DNA of 64,000 bases. Origin: Luteococcus sp038433135 (GTDB lineage: Bacteria; Actinomycetota; Actinomycetes; Propionibacteriales; Propionibacteriaceae). This document shows, piece by piece, positions 15,694 to 24,724 of this stretch. Every line of letters starts with the position of its first letter. Position 1 is the stretch's first letter. The notes under the pieces were generated by a model. That model was not told where the DNA came from and ran no database searches. It worked only from the letters and a program-made list of their open reading frames with translations. The position numbers and the translations under genes were made by a program. The stretch covers positions 124,001 through 188,000 of the forward strand of contig NZ_JBCDMV010000008.1 of the NCBI RefSeq assembly GCF_038433135.1, written 5' to 3'.

Positions 15694-17841
15694 TCAGCCC
15701 ACTCGCTCCGCCACCAGGATCCGGGTGCGCTCGGGCAGCACCATCGGGGCTCGCAGCCCGACGGTGGCCAGCGCCCGGCCGGTGAGGACCACCGGCTCGG
15801 GAGCCGGTTCGCGATCGGCAGGCACTGTCAACGGCAGATGACTGACCCGATAGCGGGCGTCGGGCTCCAGACCGGGCAGCTGGATGGTCCCCAGGCTCCA
15901 GACCCCCTCGGTGGTCAGCGTGGTGTAGCCGTAGATCGCCTTCTGCGGGGTGATGACGCCATGCAGGAAGGCAGTTCCCTCCTGGCACTGTGGCAATTCA
16001 GAGCGGGCCAGCCGCCCGGCATTGAGCACTCCCCGGTTGGCCTTGTACCAGGCGATCCATTCCCCCAGCTGGGCGAACTCCTCGTCGCTGGCCTTCGCCA
16101 GATCCCACTCCACCCCCAGGTGGCCGAAGACCGCGGTGGCCGCCCGGTAGGAGATGTCGTGCTGGCGACCGGTGGTGTGCGAGGCGCCTGACGCGATGTG
16201 CGATCCGAGCATCTCGGGGGGCAACAGCTGGGCGGTCCAACGCATCATCTGCTGCCGATCGGTCGGGTCGATGTTGTCGCTGACCCAGACGCGGTCGCAG
16301 TGCTGCATCACCTCCAGGTCGATCCGGGCACCGCCGGAGCTGCAGGATTCGATCTCGAGCCCCGGCTTGGCGGCCTTCAGCTCGTCCACCAGCCGGTAGA
16401 ACGCCAGCGTCTGCTCGTGCACGCCGGGGCGACCGTCCGGGGCGGTGCCGGCATCCAGCAGGTCCCGGTTGTGATCCAGCTTGAAGTAGCCAATGTCGTA
16501 GTCGTCCAGGATGGCCAGCAGCTGGTCTCGGACGTGGGCATACGCGTCCGGGATGCCCAGATTGAGCACCCACTGGTGACGGGCTTCCAGCGGCGTCCGG
16601 CCGGGAACCTGCATCACCCATTCGGGGTGTGCCCGCGCCAGGTCGGAGTCGGGGTTGACCATCTCCGGTTCGATCCACAGCCCGAACTGCATGCCGAGCC
16701 GGTTGACCTCGTCCACCAGTGGGTGCAGGCCATGGGGCCAGGCGTCGGGGCTGACCACCCAGTCCCCCAGCCCGGCGTGGTCATCGCGTCGGGCGCCGAA
16801 CCAACCGTCGTCCAGCACATAACGCTCGATGCCGAGCCTTGCTGCCCGCTGCGCCAGATCCAGCAGGCGTTCGGCATCGTGGTCAAAGTAGACCGCCTCC
16901 CACACATTGAGCGTCACGGGACGCTCCGGGTTGACGGGATGCACGGCGCGGATGAACTCGTGGTGGGTCTGCGCAATCCGGTCCAGTCCGACGCCGTGGC
17001 TGAAGTGGATCCACGGGCTGGTGTAGCTCTGGCCCGGCGCCAGCACCACCTCACCGGGCAGCAGCAGTTCGCCGCCGCCAATCACCTGGTCGCCCGTGAG
17101 GTTCTTCTCCGCATAGTGGATGTGGTTGCCGCTCCAGCCCGTGTGCACGGCCCACACCTCGCCGTCGGAGAAGCCGAAACCGGGCTCGCCCAGGTGCAGC
17201 ACGAAGGCCGAATCGGCACCGGTTCGGCCATGCCGCCCCTCGCGCCAGTGCGTACCCACCGGCATCTGGCTTCGCTGCGGAGTGCGCTCCTTGCCCCATC
17301 GGCCGGCGAAGTCGAGCACCTCCGTGGCGCGCGACGGAACCGGCATCGCCAACAGCAGTTGGTCCAGCTGGTAGCCGTCGTCGCCGGTATTGGTCAGCCG
17401 GGCGCGGGAACGCACCAGGCCGGACGGCGTCAGCTCCAGCTCCAGGGTCAGGCCCAGTCCGCAGTCATGGTCGACGGCGTGCCACGCAAGAGTTCCGAGC
17501 GATGCCTGCACCAGACCGGAGACTGGGGCGCCGTCCAGTTCGATCCGCTCCACCACGAAGCGCGGCGCCCAGGAGCGGCCACCGCGTGACCCGCTCACTC
17601 CCGGATGCCCGTACCAGCCCCGCCACTGTTCCGGCAGCAAGGCCAGGGCGTAACCCTCGTCGGGCTCGCCATTGTGCATCGGCCCGTGCGCGGTGGCCCG
17701 GACCAACGCCGCATGGTCGTCGGCAGTCAACTCCCCCAGTGAGGCCCCCCAGTGCACCACGCGCGGCAGCGCCCCTTCGGGCGAATCCAGCACGACGGAC
17801 GTTCCCGCCCCCTCCAACACGATCTGGGCCTGTGCGCTCAC
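15694..17841 (-). CDS. Alpha-galactosidase, glycoside hydrolase family 36
   Basis: Releases alpha-linked galactose from melibiose/raffinose-type substrates. The 715-residue protein has the GH36 landmarks: LDDGWFGARRDD, GLWIEPEMVNPDSD, YFKLDHNRDLLD (nucleophile Asp456) and ESCSSGGARIDL...WVSDNID (acid/base Asp522). The 66-residue spacing between the two acids fits the family. No signal peptide is visible, so it acts in the cytoplasm. GTG 17841 was chosen because GGAGGA ends a few bases before it; the ATG at 17853 overlaps that ribosome-binding site and is the alternative. The ROK regulator follows directly. No sugar transporter is in the window. Confidence 0.93.
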   Translation of the reverse strand: MSAQAQIVLEGAGTSVVLDSPEGALPRVVHWGASLGELTADDHAALVRATAHGPMHNGEPDEGYALALLPEQWRGWYGHPGVSGSRGGRSWAPRFVVERIELDGAPVSGLVQASLGTLAWHAVDHDCGLGLTLELELTPSGLVRSRARLTNTGDDGYQLDQLLLAMPVPSRATEVLDFAGRWGKERTPQRSQMPVGTHWREGRHGRTGADSAFVLHLGEPGFGFSDGEVWAVHTGWSGNHIHYAEKNLTGDQVIGGGELLLPGEVVLAPGQSYTSPWIHFSHGVGLDRIAQTHHEFIRAVHPVNPERPVTLNVWEAVYFDHDAERLLDLAQRAARLGIERYVLDDGWFGARRDDHAGLGDWVVSPDAWPHGLHPLVDEVNRLGMQFGLWIEPEMVNPDSDLARAHPEWVMQVPGRTPLEARHQWVLNLGIPDAYAHVRDQLLAILDDYDIGYFKLDHNRDLLDAGTAPDGRPGVHEQTLAFYRLVDELKAAKPGLEIESCSSGGARIDLEVMQHCDRVWVSDNIDPTDRQQMMRWTAQLLPPEMLGSHIASGASHTTGRQHDISYRAATAVFGHLGVEWDLAKASDEEFAQLGEWIAWYKANRGVLNAGRLARSELPQCQEGTAFLHGVITPQKAIYGYTTLTTEGVWSLGTIQLPGLEPDARYRVSHLPLTVPADREPAPEPVVLTGRALATVGLRAPMVLPERTRILVAERVG

Positions 17842-17945
17842 GGCATCCTCCATTGGATGTTGTTGTCGAAACGAAACTAACCCCAGTCTATGCACGCACC
17901 TGATCCGGCGCCAGCGGGTCGCCGTGAGTTGTCGGGAGGGCCGGC
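17842..17945. promoter_or_regulatory. Alpha-galactosidase promoter region with possible ROK operator
   Basis: On the minus strand TTAGTTTCGTTTCGACAAC lies roughly 17-40 bases before the gene. It contains the direct repeat GTTTCGTTTCG and is AT-richer than its surroundings. This is a plausible but unproven binding site for the co-transcribed ROK protein. Confidence 0.3.
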
Positions 17946-18935
17946 TCAGCTCGGACGGGGCGGGTCGACCGGGCCCATGCCGTGCCGCTTCTGCCACTGG
18001 GCGTCGCGCCGCTCCATGACCCCCTGGGTCACCCGGGCGGGGAGCAGCCCCAGCACCGCGAGTCGCATGATGGCCGGGTTCACGCTGCCGCGCAGCACCG
18101 GCTTCAGAGCCGCCCGCGAGCCCCGCGGATGGCCCTGGATCAACTCGACCCTGGCCAGGGTGGTCGCCGCCTGCTGCAGCGCCGACTGCAGGGCTGGCCG
18201 GTCGAACTCGGCGGCGTCCGGCAGGGCATCCTCCAGCGCCACCAGGCGACCCCGCAGCTGTCGCGCGTAGTTGGTGGCGGAATCGGTGGTCGGGTGCACC
18301 CGGTAGCGCACCAGGCGCTCCGCGACATGCCAGGCGGCAGCGCCACCCCGAGCCGCCTCCAGCAGGATGTGCAGGTCGAAGGCGGTCTCGGTGTCCTCCC
18401 GCAGGGAATTCCAGTCCAGAGCGGAGGTCCGCAGCACGGTGGCATTCAGGGCGACGACACCATGCACCAGCATGGTGTTCAGCGGACGGTACACCCCCTC
18501 CCGCAACTGGGAGTAGCCATGAGACTCATCCTGCTGGGCCTGCACGGCCTCCAGCGATTCGCCCTTGGGCCCGATCCAGCGCATGTCGGTGAACGCAAAA
18601 GCGGCTTCCGGGTGCTCGCGAAGCGCTTCCACACAACGACTCAGGTAGGTGGGCTCGAATTCATCGTCGTCATCGAGCTTGGTGACGAACTCGGTCTGAG
18701 CCGCCCGGAATCCCTCCAGTGAATTCCTGACCAGACCAAGGTTCTCCTCGCGGGGCACATACACCAACCGGGGGTCATTCAGGCTCTCCACGAAGCTCCG
18801 GGTGGTGCCGGAGTTCGCGTTGTCACAGATCAAAGCTGTGAAGTCCTTGAACTCTTGCTGAAGCAGTGACCCGATCGCCCTCGGCAGGTACTCCTGACGA
18901 AGATAGGTCGGCATGACGACCGTCACAGCAGCCAT
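17946..18935 (-). CDS. Family 2 glycosyltransferase
   Basis: A 329-residue GT-A fold enzyme that transfers a sugar from an activated nucleotide donor. It opens with VTVVMPTYLRQEYLPRAIGSLLQQ, followed by the LICDNANSG nucleotide-binding strand and a metal-binding acidic cluster in VTKLDDDDEF near residue 92. The C-terminal half is helical with no clear transmembrane segments, so it is cytosolic or peripheral. Start ATG 18935 follows AGGGGGA. It is divergent from the CDP-sugar cluster, which may supply its donor. The acceptor is unknown; surface glycan assembly is the likely setting. Confidence 0.87.
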   Translation of the reverse strand: MAAVTVVMPTYLRQEYLPRAIGSLLQQEFKDFTALICDNANSGTTRSFVESLNDPRLVYVPREENLGLVRNSLEGFRAAQTEFVTKLDDDDEFEPTYLSRCVEALREHPEAAFAFTDMRWIGPKGESLEAVQAQQDESHGYSQLREGVYRPLNTMLVHGVVALNATVLRTSALDWNSLREDTETAFDLHILLEAARGGAAAWHVAERLVRYRVHPTTDSATNYARQLRGRLVALEDALPDAAEFDRPALQSALQQAATTLARVELIQGHPRGSRAALKPVLRGSVNPAIMRLAVLGLLPARVTQGVMERRDAQWQKRHGMGPVDPPRPS

Positions 18936-19128
18936 TGTTCCCCCTGTTCACCCTAGTCAGAGCGGCTTGGTGCACGCCCATGCAGTTACACACCAAGCCC
19001 TCCTCGGTGCGGGGAACAGTCCACCACATCCCCGGACCAGCCCTCTGTCGGATGGCATGCCTGCCACCTAGTGTTGCTGCCAGCGGGTCGGATGTCGATG
19101 GCCCACTGGAGATCGGGGGATCTGGAAA
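18936..19128. promoter_or_regulatory. Divergent promoter region, glycosyltransferase / CDP-sugar cluster
   Basis: A 193-base region. TAGTGT at 19069-19074 is a candidate -10 element for the rightward cluster, giving a leader of about 45-50 bases. On the minus strand TAGGGT about 14 bases before ATG 18935 could serve the glycosyltransferase gene. No repeat or operator is obvious. Confidence 0.35.
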
Positions 19129-19902
19129 ATGAAGGCAGTGCTGTTGGCTGGCGGGTTGGGAACTCGCCTCAGTGAGGAAACTGGGACCAAGCCAAAGCCC
19201 ATGGTGGAGATCGGCGGGTGGCCGGTCCTGTTCCACATCATGAACGAATATTCGGCCCATGGCATCGACGAATTCATCGTCTGCGCGGGCTACAAGGGAA
19301 CCGTCATCAAGGACTGGTTCGCCAACTTCGCCGTCCGGTATGCCGACATCACCTTTGATCTGGCCACCGGTGAGCAAACCGTCCACAAGCGCATGAATCT
19401 GCCGTGGAAGGTGACGGTGGTGCACACCGGCGGCAAGTCGATGACCGGCGGGCGGCTGCTCCGGGTTCGCGACTACATCGGTGACGAGACCTTCTGCTTC
19501 ACCTACGGCGACGGTGTCAGCGACGTCAACATCACGGAATCGATCGACTTCCACAACCGGCAGGGCAAGCTCGCCACCATGACCGTCGTGCAGCCGCCCG
19601 GCCGCTTCGGTGCGATCACGCTGGGCAAGTGCGAATCCACCATCACCAGCTTCCAGGAGAAGCCGGACGGTGATGGCGCCTGGATCAATGGCGGCTACTT
19701 CGTGTTGGAGCCCGGCGCCATCGACTACATCACCGACGACTCCACCGTCTGGGAGCAGGAACCGTTGCGCAAGCTGGCAACCGATGGCCAGTTGAATGCC
19801 TACAAGCATGAGGGCTTCTGGCAGCCGATGGACACCCTGCAGGACCGAAACAAACTCGAAAAGCTCTGGGCCGACGGCGTCGCGCCCTGGAAGGTGTGGT
19901 GA
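19129..19902 (+). CDS. rfbF: Glucose-1-phosphate cytidylyltransferase
   Basis: Makes CDP-glucose from CTP and glucose-1-phosphate, the entry step of CDP-hexose pathways. It is 257 residues, matching the family. The nucleotide-binding motif LAGGLGTRLSEETGTKPKPM is at residues 6-25, WPVLFHIMNEYSAHGIDEFIV follows, TYGDGVSDVN binds the metal, and GRFGAITL and NGGYFVLEP form the sugar site. It is the first gene of a co-directional cluster running to 24701. A GGGGGAT-like site precedes the ATG. The next gene starts five bases after its stop. Confidence 0.93.
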   Translation: MKAVLLAGGLGTRLSEETGTKPKPMVEIGGWPVLFHIMNEYSAHGIDEFIVCAGYKGTVIKDWFANFAVRYADITFDLATGEQTVHKRMNLPWKVTVVHTGGKSMTGGRLLRVRDYIGDETFCFTYGDGVSDVNITESIDFHNRQGKLATMTVVQPPGRFGAITLGKCESTITSFQEKPDGDGAWINGGYFVLEPGAIDYITDDSTVWEQEPLRKLATDGQLNAYKHEGFWQPMDTLQDRNKLEKLWADGVAPWKVW

Positions 19903-19907
19903 AGAAC

Positions 19908-20936
19908 ATGAAGATCCTGGTTACCGGAACCGACGGCTACCTTGGCTGCCTGCTGGCCCCTACCCTGGCCGCCGATGGCCATGAGGTGGTGGGCCTGGAC
20001 ACGGGCTTCTACAAGTACGGCTGGCTGTACAACGGCGTCGCGATGACCCCGCAGACCCTGAACAAGGACATGCGGGAGCTGACCGTCGCCGACTGCGAGG
20101 GCTTCGACGCCGTCGTCGCCATGGCGGAGTTGAGCAATGACCCCACCGGTGATCTGGTGGGTCCGATCACCTATGACATCAACCACAAGGGTTCGGTGCA
20201 CGTGGCCGAGGTGGCCAAGCAGGCCGGCGTGCCGCGCTTCGTCTACATGTCGTCGTGCTCCGCCTACGGGGTGGCCGAGGGCGTCGCCGACGAGACCAGC
20301 GAGGTCAACCCGCAGACCGCCTACGCCAAGTGCAAGGTGCTCACCGAGAATGACCTGTGGAAGATGGCCGACGACAACTTCCATCCCACCGCCCTGCGCA
20401 ATTCCACCGCCTACGGCGCCTCCCCGCGCCAGCGCTTCGACATCGTGCTGAACAACCTGTCCGGTCTGGCCTGGACCACCGGCAAGATCGCGATGACCTC
20501 CGACGGCACCCCGTGGCGCCCGATGGTGCATGGCCTGGACATCGCCAAGGCCATCCGCGCCGTACTGGATGCCCCGGTGGAGAAGGTGCATTCGGAGATC
20601 TTCAACGTCGGCTCCAACAACCAGAACTACACCGTGCGCCAGATCGCCGAGACCGTGGCCCAGGAGTTCACCGGCTGCGAGCTGACCTTCGGTGAGCCCA
20701 GCGCCGACAACCGCTCCTACCGGGTCAACTTCGACAAGATCACCGACACCCTGGGCTACTCCACCGACTGGGACCTGGCCGCCGGCGCCAAGCAGCTGCA
20801 TGAGGTCTTCGAGGCCATCCAGCTCACCCCGGAGATCTTCAACGGCCGGGGCCACACCCGGCTGAAGCAGATCGAGTACCTGCTCGAGACCAAGCAGGTC
20901 ACCCCGGACCTCTTCTGGACCACGAAGGAAAACTGA
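19908..20936 (+). CDS. NAD-dependent epimerase/dehydratase (extended SDR) of the CDP-sugar cluster
   Basis: A 342-residue extended short-chain dehydrogenase acting on a nucleotide sugar. The cofactor loop TGTDGYLG is at residues 7-14, and SSCSAYG with YAKCK give the Ser-Tyr-Lys catalytic set. The Ser-Cys-Ser sequence lacks the Thr-Asp-Glu triad of 4,6-dehydratases, which favours an epimerase or reductase over a CDP-glucose 4,6-dehydratase. ATG 19908 gives the canonical MKILVTG start; GTG codons at 19896/19899 overlapping the rfbF stop are alternatives. The exact substrate is not predictable. Confidence 0.85.
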   Translation: MKILVTGTDGYLGCLLAPTLAADGHEVVGLDTGFYKYGWLYNGVAMTPQTLNKDMRELTVADCEGFDAVVAMAELSNDPTGDLVGPITYDINHKGSVHVAEVAKQAGVPRFVYMSSCSAYGVAEGVADETSEVNPQTAYAKCKVLTENDLWKMADDNFHPTALRNSTAYGASPRQRFDIVLNNLSGLAWTTGKIAMTSDGTPWRPMVHGLDIAKAIRAVLDAPVEKVHSEIFNVGSNNQNYTVRQIAETVAQEFTGCELTFGEPSADNRSYRVNFDKITDTLGYSTDWDLAAGAKQLHEVFEAIQLTPEIFNGRGHTRLKQIEYLLETKQVTPDLFWTTKEN

Positions 20937-20938
20937 TC

Positions 20939-21484
20939 ATGGAATGGACCCCCACCGAGGTCGACGGCTGCTGGATCATCGACATCAAGCCGTTCACCGA
21001 CGACCGTGGCTTCTTCACCCGTACCTTCGACGCCAAGGAGTTCGCCGAGCACGGGCTGCCCACCGAGGTGGTGCAGGCCAACATGAGCGGAAATCACAAG
21101 AAGGGCACGATGCGCGGCATGCACCGCCAGATCGAGCCCGACGCCGAGGGCAAGCTGGTGCGCTGCGTCAAGGGCAGCATCGTCGACTGCTGCCTGGACC
21201 TGCGTGAGGACTCCCCCACCTTCGGCAAGAAGGTGATGGTGGAGCTCTCCGAGGACAACCACCGCGCCCTGTGGATCCCGCCCTACTGCGCCCACGGCTA
21301 TCTCACCCTGAGCGACGACACCCTGGTCACCTACCAGGTCTCCGGCTACTACGCCCCTCAGAGCGAACGTGGCCAGCGCTGGAATGACCCGGCCTTCGGC
21401 CTGGAGTGGCCCGTCGAGGTCGAGGTGATCAGCGAGAAGGACCAGAACTGGCCCGACTGGGATGGCAAGGAGATTCCTCAGTGA
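20939..21484 (+). CDS. dTDP-4-dehydrorhamnose 3,5-epimerase-like (RmlC family) protein
   Basis: A 181-residue cupin of the RmlC/RfbC family that epimerises 4-keto nucleotide sugars. MRGMHRQ carries the catalytic His, and GYYAPQSERGQRWNDPAFGLEWP matches the family's C-terminal active-site block. IPPYCAHGYLTLSDD is the conserved central motif. The start lies two bases after the SDR stop and has GAAGGA upstream. Sitting beside rfbF rather than rmlA, it probably acts on a CDP-linked keto sugar; this is inferred from context only. Confidence 0.87.
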   Translation: MEWTPTEVDGCWIIDIKPFTDDRGFFTRTFDAKEFAEHGLPTEVVQANMSGNHKKGTMRGMHRQIEPDAEGKLVRCVKGSIVDCCLDLREDSPTFGKKVMVELSEDNHRALWIPPYCAHGYLTLSDDTLVTYQVSGYYAPQSERGQRWNDPAFGLEWPVEVEVISEKDQNWPDWDGKEIPQ

Positions 21485-22788
21485 TCATCACCGACACCCT
21501 GCTGCAGCGCGCGGAACTGGCGCACCAGCCGATCCGCGTCGGCGTCGTCGGCCCGGGCTTCATGGCCCGCGGCATGATGAACCACATCCACCACACCGTG
21601 CCGGGCATGGTGATCACCGCGGTCTACGCCCGTTCGCTGGAGAAGGCCCGGGCCGCGCTCGACTACGCCGGCTACGGCAGTGACCAGGTGGTGGACACGG
21701 ACAATGCCAGCGCCGTGTCCGCCGCCGCCCGACAGGGCAAGGTGGCCGTCACCGACGACCACACCGCCCTGTGCGCCTCCGACGAGGTCGACGTGGTGGT
21801 GGACGCCACCGGCAGCGTCTTCTTCGGAGCCGAGCTGGCGCTGTGCGCCATCGAGCACGGCAAGCACCTGGTGCTGATGAATGCCGAGGTGGACGCCACC
21901 CTGGGCACCATCCTGTGCAAGAAGGCCGAGGCGGCCGGCGTCGTGTACACCGGCATGGACGGTGACCAGCCCGGCGTGCAGATGAACCTGATCCGCTTTG
22001 TCCGCGGGCTGGGGCTGGAGCCACTGGTGGCCGGCAACATCAAGGGCCTGCAGGACGAGTACCGCAACCCCACCACCCAGGAGGGCTTCGCCAAGAAGTG
22101 GGGACAGGACCCGCACATGGTGACCTCCTTTGCCGACGGCACCAAGGTGAGCGTGGAGCAGGCCCTGGTGGCCAATGCGGCCGGCTTCTCCGTGCACCAG
22201 CGCGGCTGCCTGGGCCGGGACCACGAGGGCCACGTTGACGAGCTGACCGGACTGTACGACCTGGCCGAGCTGAAGGCGCTGGGCGGCGCGGTGGACTACG
22301 TCGTCAAGGCCAAGCCGGGGCCGGGCGTCTACGTCCTGGCCACCCACGACGACCCGAAGCAGCAGCACTACCTCAACCTGTACAAACTGGGTGAGGGACC
22401 GCTCTACTCCTTCTACCAGCCTTACCACCTGTGCCACTTCGAGGTGCCCAACACCATTGCCCGCGCCATGCTGCTGGGCGACGCGTGCATCAAGCCGCTG
22501 CCCGACGGGCCGCGGGTTGAGGTGGTGCCGATGGCCAAGCGCGAGCTCAAGGCCGGTCAGGAACTGGACGCCAAGGGTGGCTACGACTACTACGGCGTGT
22601 GCGAGAAGGCGTCGATCCAGCGCGGCGAGAACCTGCTGCCGCTGGGTCTGGCCGAGGGCTGCGTACTGAAGCGCGACATCGCCAAGGACGAGGTCATCTC
22701 CTATGCCGATGTCGAGATTCCCGCAGGTCGGTTGGCCGACGCGCTGCGCACCGAACAGGACGCACTCTTCCCGGTGGCTGACCGGTGA
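21481..22788 (+). CDS. NAD(P)-dependent oxidoreductase with C-terminal SAF domain
   Basis: A 435-residue protein. The N-terminal Rossmann domain (VGVVGPGFMARGM near residue 22) resembles homoserine dehydrogenase or Gfo/Idh-type folds. A catalytic domain of unknown specificity follows, and then a SAF/antifreeze-like domain (about residues 350-425, GVCEKASIQRGENLLPLGLAEG). Such proteins recur in surface-polysaccharide loci, but their reaction is not established to my knowledge. GTG 21481 overlaps the previous stop as GTGA, implying translational coupling. The next gene overlaps in the same way, so this gene is integral to the cluster. Confidence 0.83.
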   Translation: MIITDTLLQRAELAHQPIRVGVVGPGFMARGMMNHIHHTVPGMVITAVYARSLEKARAALDYAGYGSDQVVDTDNASAVSAAARQGKVAVTDDHTALCASDEVDVVVDATGSVFFGAELALCAIEHGKHLVLMNAEVDATLGTILCKKAEAAGVVYTGMDGDQPGVQMNLIRFVRGLGLEPLVAGNIKGLQDEYRNPTTQEGFAKKWGQDPHMVTSFADGTKVSVEQALVANAAGFSVHQRGCLGRDHEGHVDELTGLYDLAELKALGGAVDYVVKAKPGPGVYVLATHDDPKQQHYLNLYKLGEGPLYSFYQPYHLCHFEVPNTIARAMLLGDACIKPLPDGPRVEVVPMAKRELKAGQELDAKGGYDYYGVCEKASIQRGENLLPLGLAEGCVLKRDIAKDEVISYADVEIPAGRLADALRTEQDALFPVADR

Positions 22789-24011
22789 GCGAGCACACCG
22801 AATGTGACGGGGTGTACGACTATCTGGTGGTCGGGGCCGGCATCGTCGGCCTCGCCACCGCCCTCACCCTGCTGGAGAAGCGCCCCGGATCCTCGCTGCT
22901 GGTGGTGGACAAGGAGGCGCAGGTGGCCGCGCACCAGACTGGCCACAATTCCGGCGTGATCCACGCCGGCGTCTACTACGCCCCTGGTTCCAAGAAGGCA
23001 CTGTTCTGCAAGCAGGGCGCCCAGTGGACCCGCGACTTCTGCGACGCCAACGGCATTGCATACCGCAACACGGGCAAGCTGATCGTCGCCACCAACGAGC
23101 TCGAGCTCGAGCGGATGCACAAGCTCTTCGAGCGGGCCACGCTGAACGAACTCGACGTCGAACTGATCGACGGTGCCGAGCTGCGTCGTCGTGAACCGAA
23201 TGTGGTGGGGCTCGGCGCCATCGTGGTCAAGCAGACCGGCATCGTCGACTATCGCGAGGTCTGCGCCAAGATGGCCGACAAGATCGTCGCGCTGGGCGGC
23301 GCGGTGCGGCTGTCCACCCCGGTGGCGGGCATCCACGAGTCCCTGAGCGAGGTCTCGGTGGATCTGGGTGGTGGCACCGGCAACGAGCGGGTCTACGCCC
23401 GACAGCTGGTGGTTTGTGGCGGGATCCAGGCCGATCGACTGGCCCGGATGGCGGGTCTGGAACCCGATTTCCAGATGGTGCCCTTCCGCGGCGAATACTA
23501 CCGTCTCGCCCCGCAACACAACAGCATCGTCTCCGCCCTGATCTACCCGGTGCCGGATCCGGATCTACCCTTCCTGGGCGTCCATCTGACGCCGATGATG
23601 GACGGGACGGTCACCGTCGGGCCCAATGCGGTGATGGGCTTTGCCCGGGAGGGCTACCCGAAGCTGTCGATCGCGCCCGGCGACGTGGTGGACTTCGTCC
23701 GTTTCAAGGGCTTCTGGAAGCTCGCCAAGGGCATGCTGCGCACCGGGATCAAGGAACAGTGGGATTCGGTGCACAAGCCCAGCTACCTCAAGCGGGTGCA
23801 GAAGTACTGTCCGAAGCTGACCACTGGTGACCTGGGGCCCTACCCGCCCGGCATCCGGGCGCAGGCCGTCCGGGCCGACGGGACGATGGTGGAGGACTTC
23901 CACTTCCTGCAGACCGCACGCATGCTGCACGTCTGCAATGCCCCCTCCCCGGCCGCGACGTCGGCTATGCCGATCGCGAACCACATCACGGAGCAGCTTC
24001 TTGGAACCTAG
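22785..24011 (+). CDS. lhgO: L-2-hydroxyglutarate oxidase-like FAD-dependent oxidoreductase
   Basis: A 408-residue DAO-superfamily flavoprotein. The FAD-binding motif VVGAGIVGLATAL is at residues 16-28, and the LhgO hallmark HNSGVIHAGVYYAPGS follows near 53. PFRGEYYRLAP, VGPNAVMGFAREGY and GIRAQAVRADG fit the family. LhgO oxidises L-2-hydroxyglutarate with electrons passed to the quinone pool. Its presence inside a nucleotide-sugar cluster, coupled by a GTGA overlap, suggests either a different 2-hydroxy-acid or sugar-acid substrate or regeneration of 2-oxoglutarate. The gene symbol is by similarity only. Confidence 0.85.
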   Translation: MSEHTECDGVYDYLVVGAGIVGLATALTLLEKRPGSSLLVVDKEAQVAAHQTGHNSGVIHAGVYYAPGSKKALFCKQGAQWTRDFCDANGIAYRNTGKLIVATNELELERMHKLFERATLNELDVELIDGAELRRREPNVVGLGAIVVKQTGIVDYREVCAKMADKIVALGGAVRLSTPVAGIHESLSEVSVDLGGGTGNERVYARQLVVCGGIQADRLARMAGLEPDFQMVPFRGEYYRLAPQHNSIVSALIYPVPDPDLPFLGVHLTPMMDGTVTVGPNAVMGFAREGYPKLSIAPGDVVDFVRFKGFWKLAKGMLRTGIKEQWDSVHKPSYLKRVQKYCPKLTTGDLGPYPPGIRAQAVRADGTMVEDFHFLQTARMLHVCNAPSPAATSAMPIANHITEQLLGT

Positions 24012-24050
24012 TCTGGATGAGTTCCAATCCAGTCCTGGGGGGTTCTATCA

Positions 24051-24701
24051 ATGACAGAGCAGGAGCAGACCGGGCCTCGCACCGAGCAGGTGCCGGGTGC
24101 TGACAGCCAGCATGGTGAGGGGTGGGCCGAGCGCGTCTCGGCACCACCCAGCCGAGGCTGGGTACGCGCCCTGACCCAGAAGGTGCCGCTGCTGGGGCAG
24201 CTCCGGGAAGACATGCGGGCCAATGACGGGGTGCTGCGGCCGGGCTTCCAGGCCCTGGCCGCAGCCCGCGTTGGCGCGTGGGCACACACCTCCGATGCGC
24301 CCGGCGTCCTGCGTCGGCCCGTACTGGCGGTCAGTCGGGCCGGACAGCTCTTCTGCCGCAATGTCTACGGCATTGACCTTCCGGACAGCGTTCAGGTGGG
24401 TCACCGAGTGCGCTTTGTGGAGCAGCACGGCATCGTGATCCACCCCTTCAGCGTGATCGGCGACGACTGCATCATCCGGCAGGGAGTGACCCTCGGGGCC
24501 ATCAGCGGTGACCCGAACCGCTACGCCGGCGAGGCGCCGAAGCTGGGCCGCAATGTCTCCGTCGGCGCCAATGCCTGTGTCCTGGGCGACGTCCGGGTGG
24601 GTGACGACGTGCAGATCGGACCCAATGCGACGGTGATGGACGACATCCCGTCCCGCGCCACCGTGCTCTCGCCCAGGTCCCGGGTGATGCGCGCCGAGTA
24701 G
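24051..24701 (+). CDS. Serine acetyltransferase-like hexapeptide acyltransferase
   Basis: A 216-residue protein. The N-terminal 50 residues are low-complexity and charged, followed by a helical segment and then a left-handed beta-helix with repeated hexapeptides (IVIHPFSVIGDDCIIRQGVTLGAI, LGRNVSVGANACVLGDVRVGDD). The fold is that of CysE-type O-acetyltransferases using acetyl-CoA. Here it closes a glycan precursor cluster, so acetylation of a sugar or a sugar-linked amino acid is plausible; a role in cysteine synthesis is not excluded. GGGGGG lies eight bases before the ATG. A strong hairpin follows the gene. Confidence 0.83.
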   Translation: MTEQEQTGPRTEQVPGADSQHGEGWAERVSAPPSRGWVRALTQKVPLLGQLREDMRANDGVLRPGFQALAAARVGAWAHTSDAPGVLRRPVLAVSRAGQLFCRNVYGIDLPDSVQVGHRVRFVEQHGIVIHPFSVIGDDCIIRQGVTLGAISGDPNRYAGEAPKLGRNVSVGANACVLGDVRVGDDVQIGPNATVMDDIPSRATVLSPRSRVMRAE

Positions 24702-24724
24702 GAGTTCCCCGATGTCGGGGTAGA

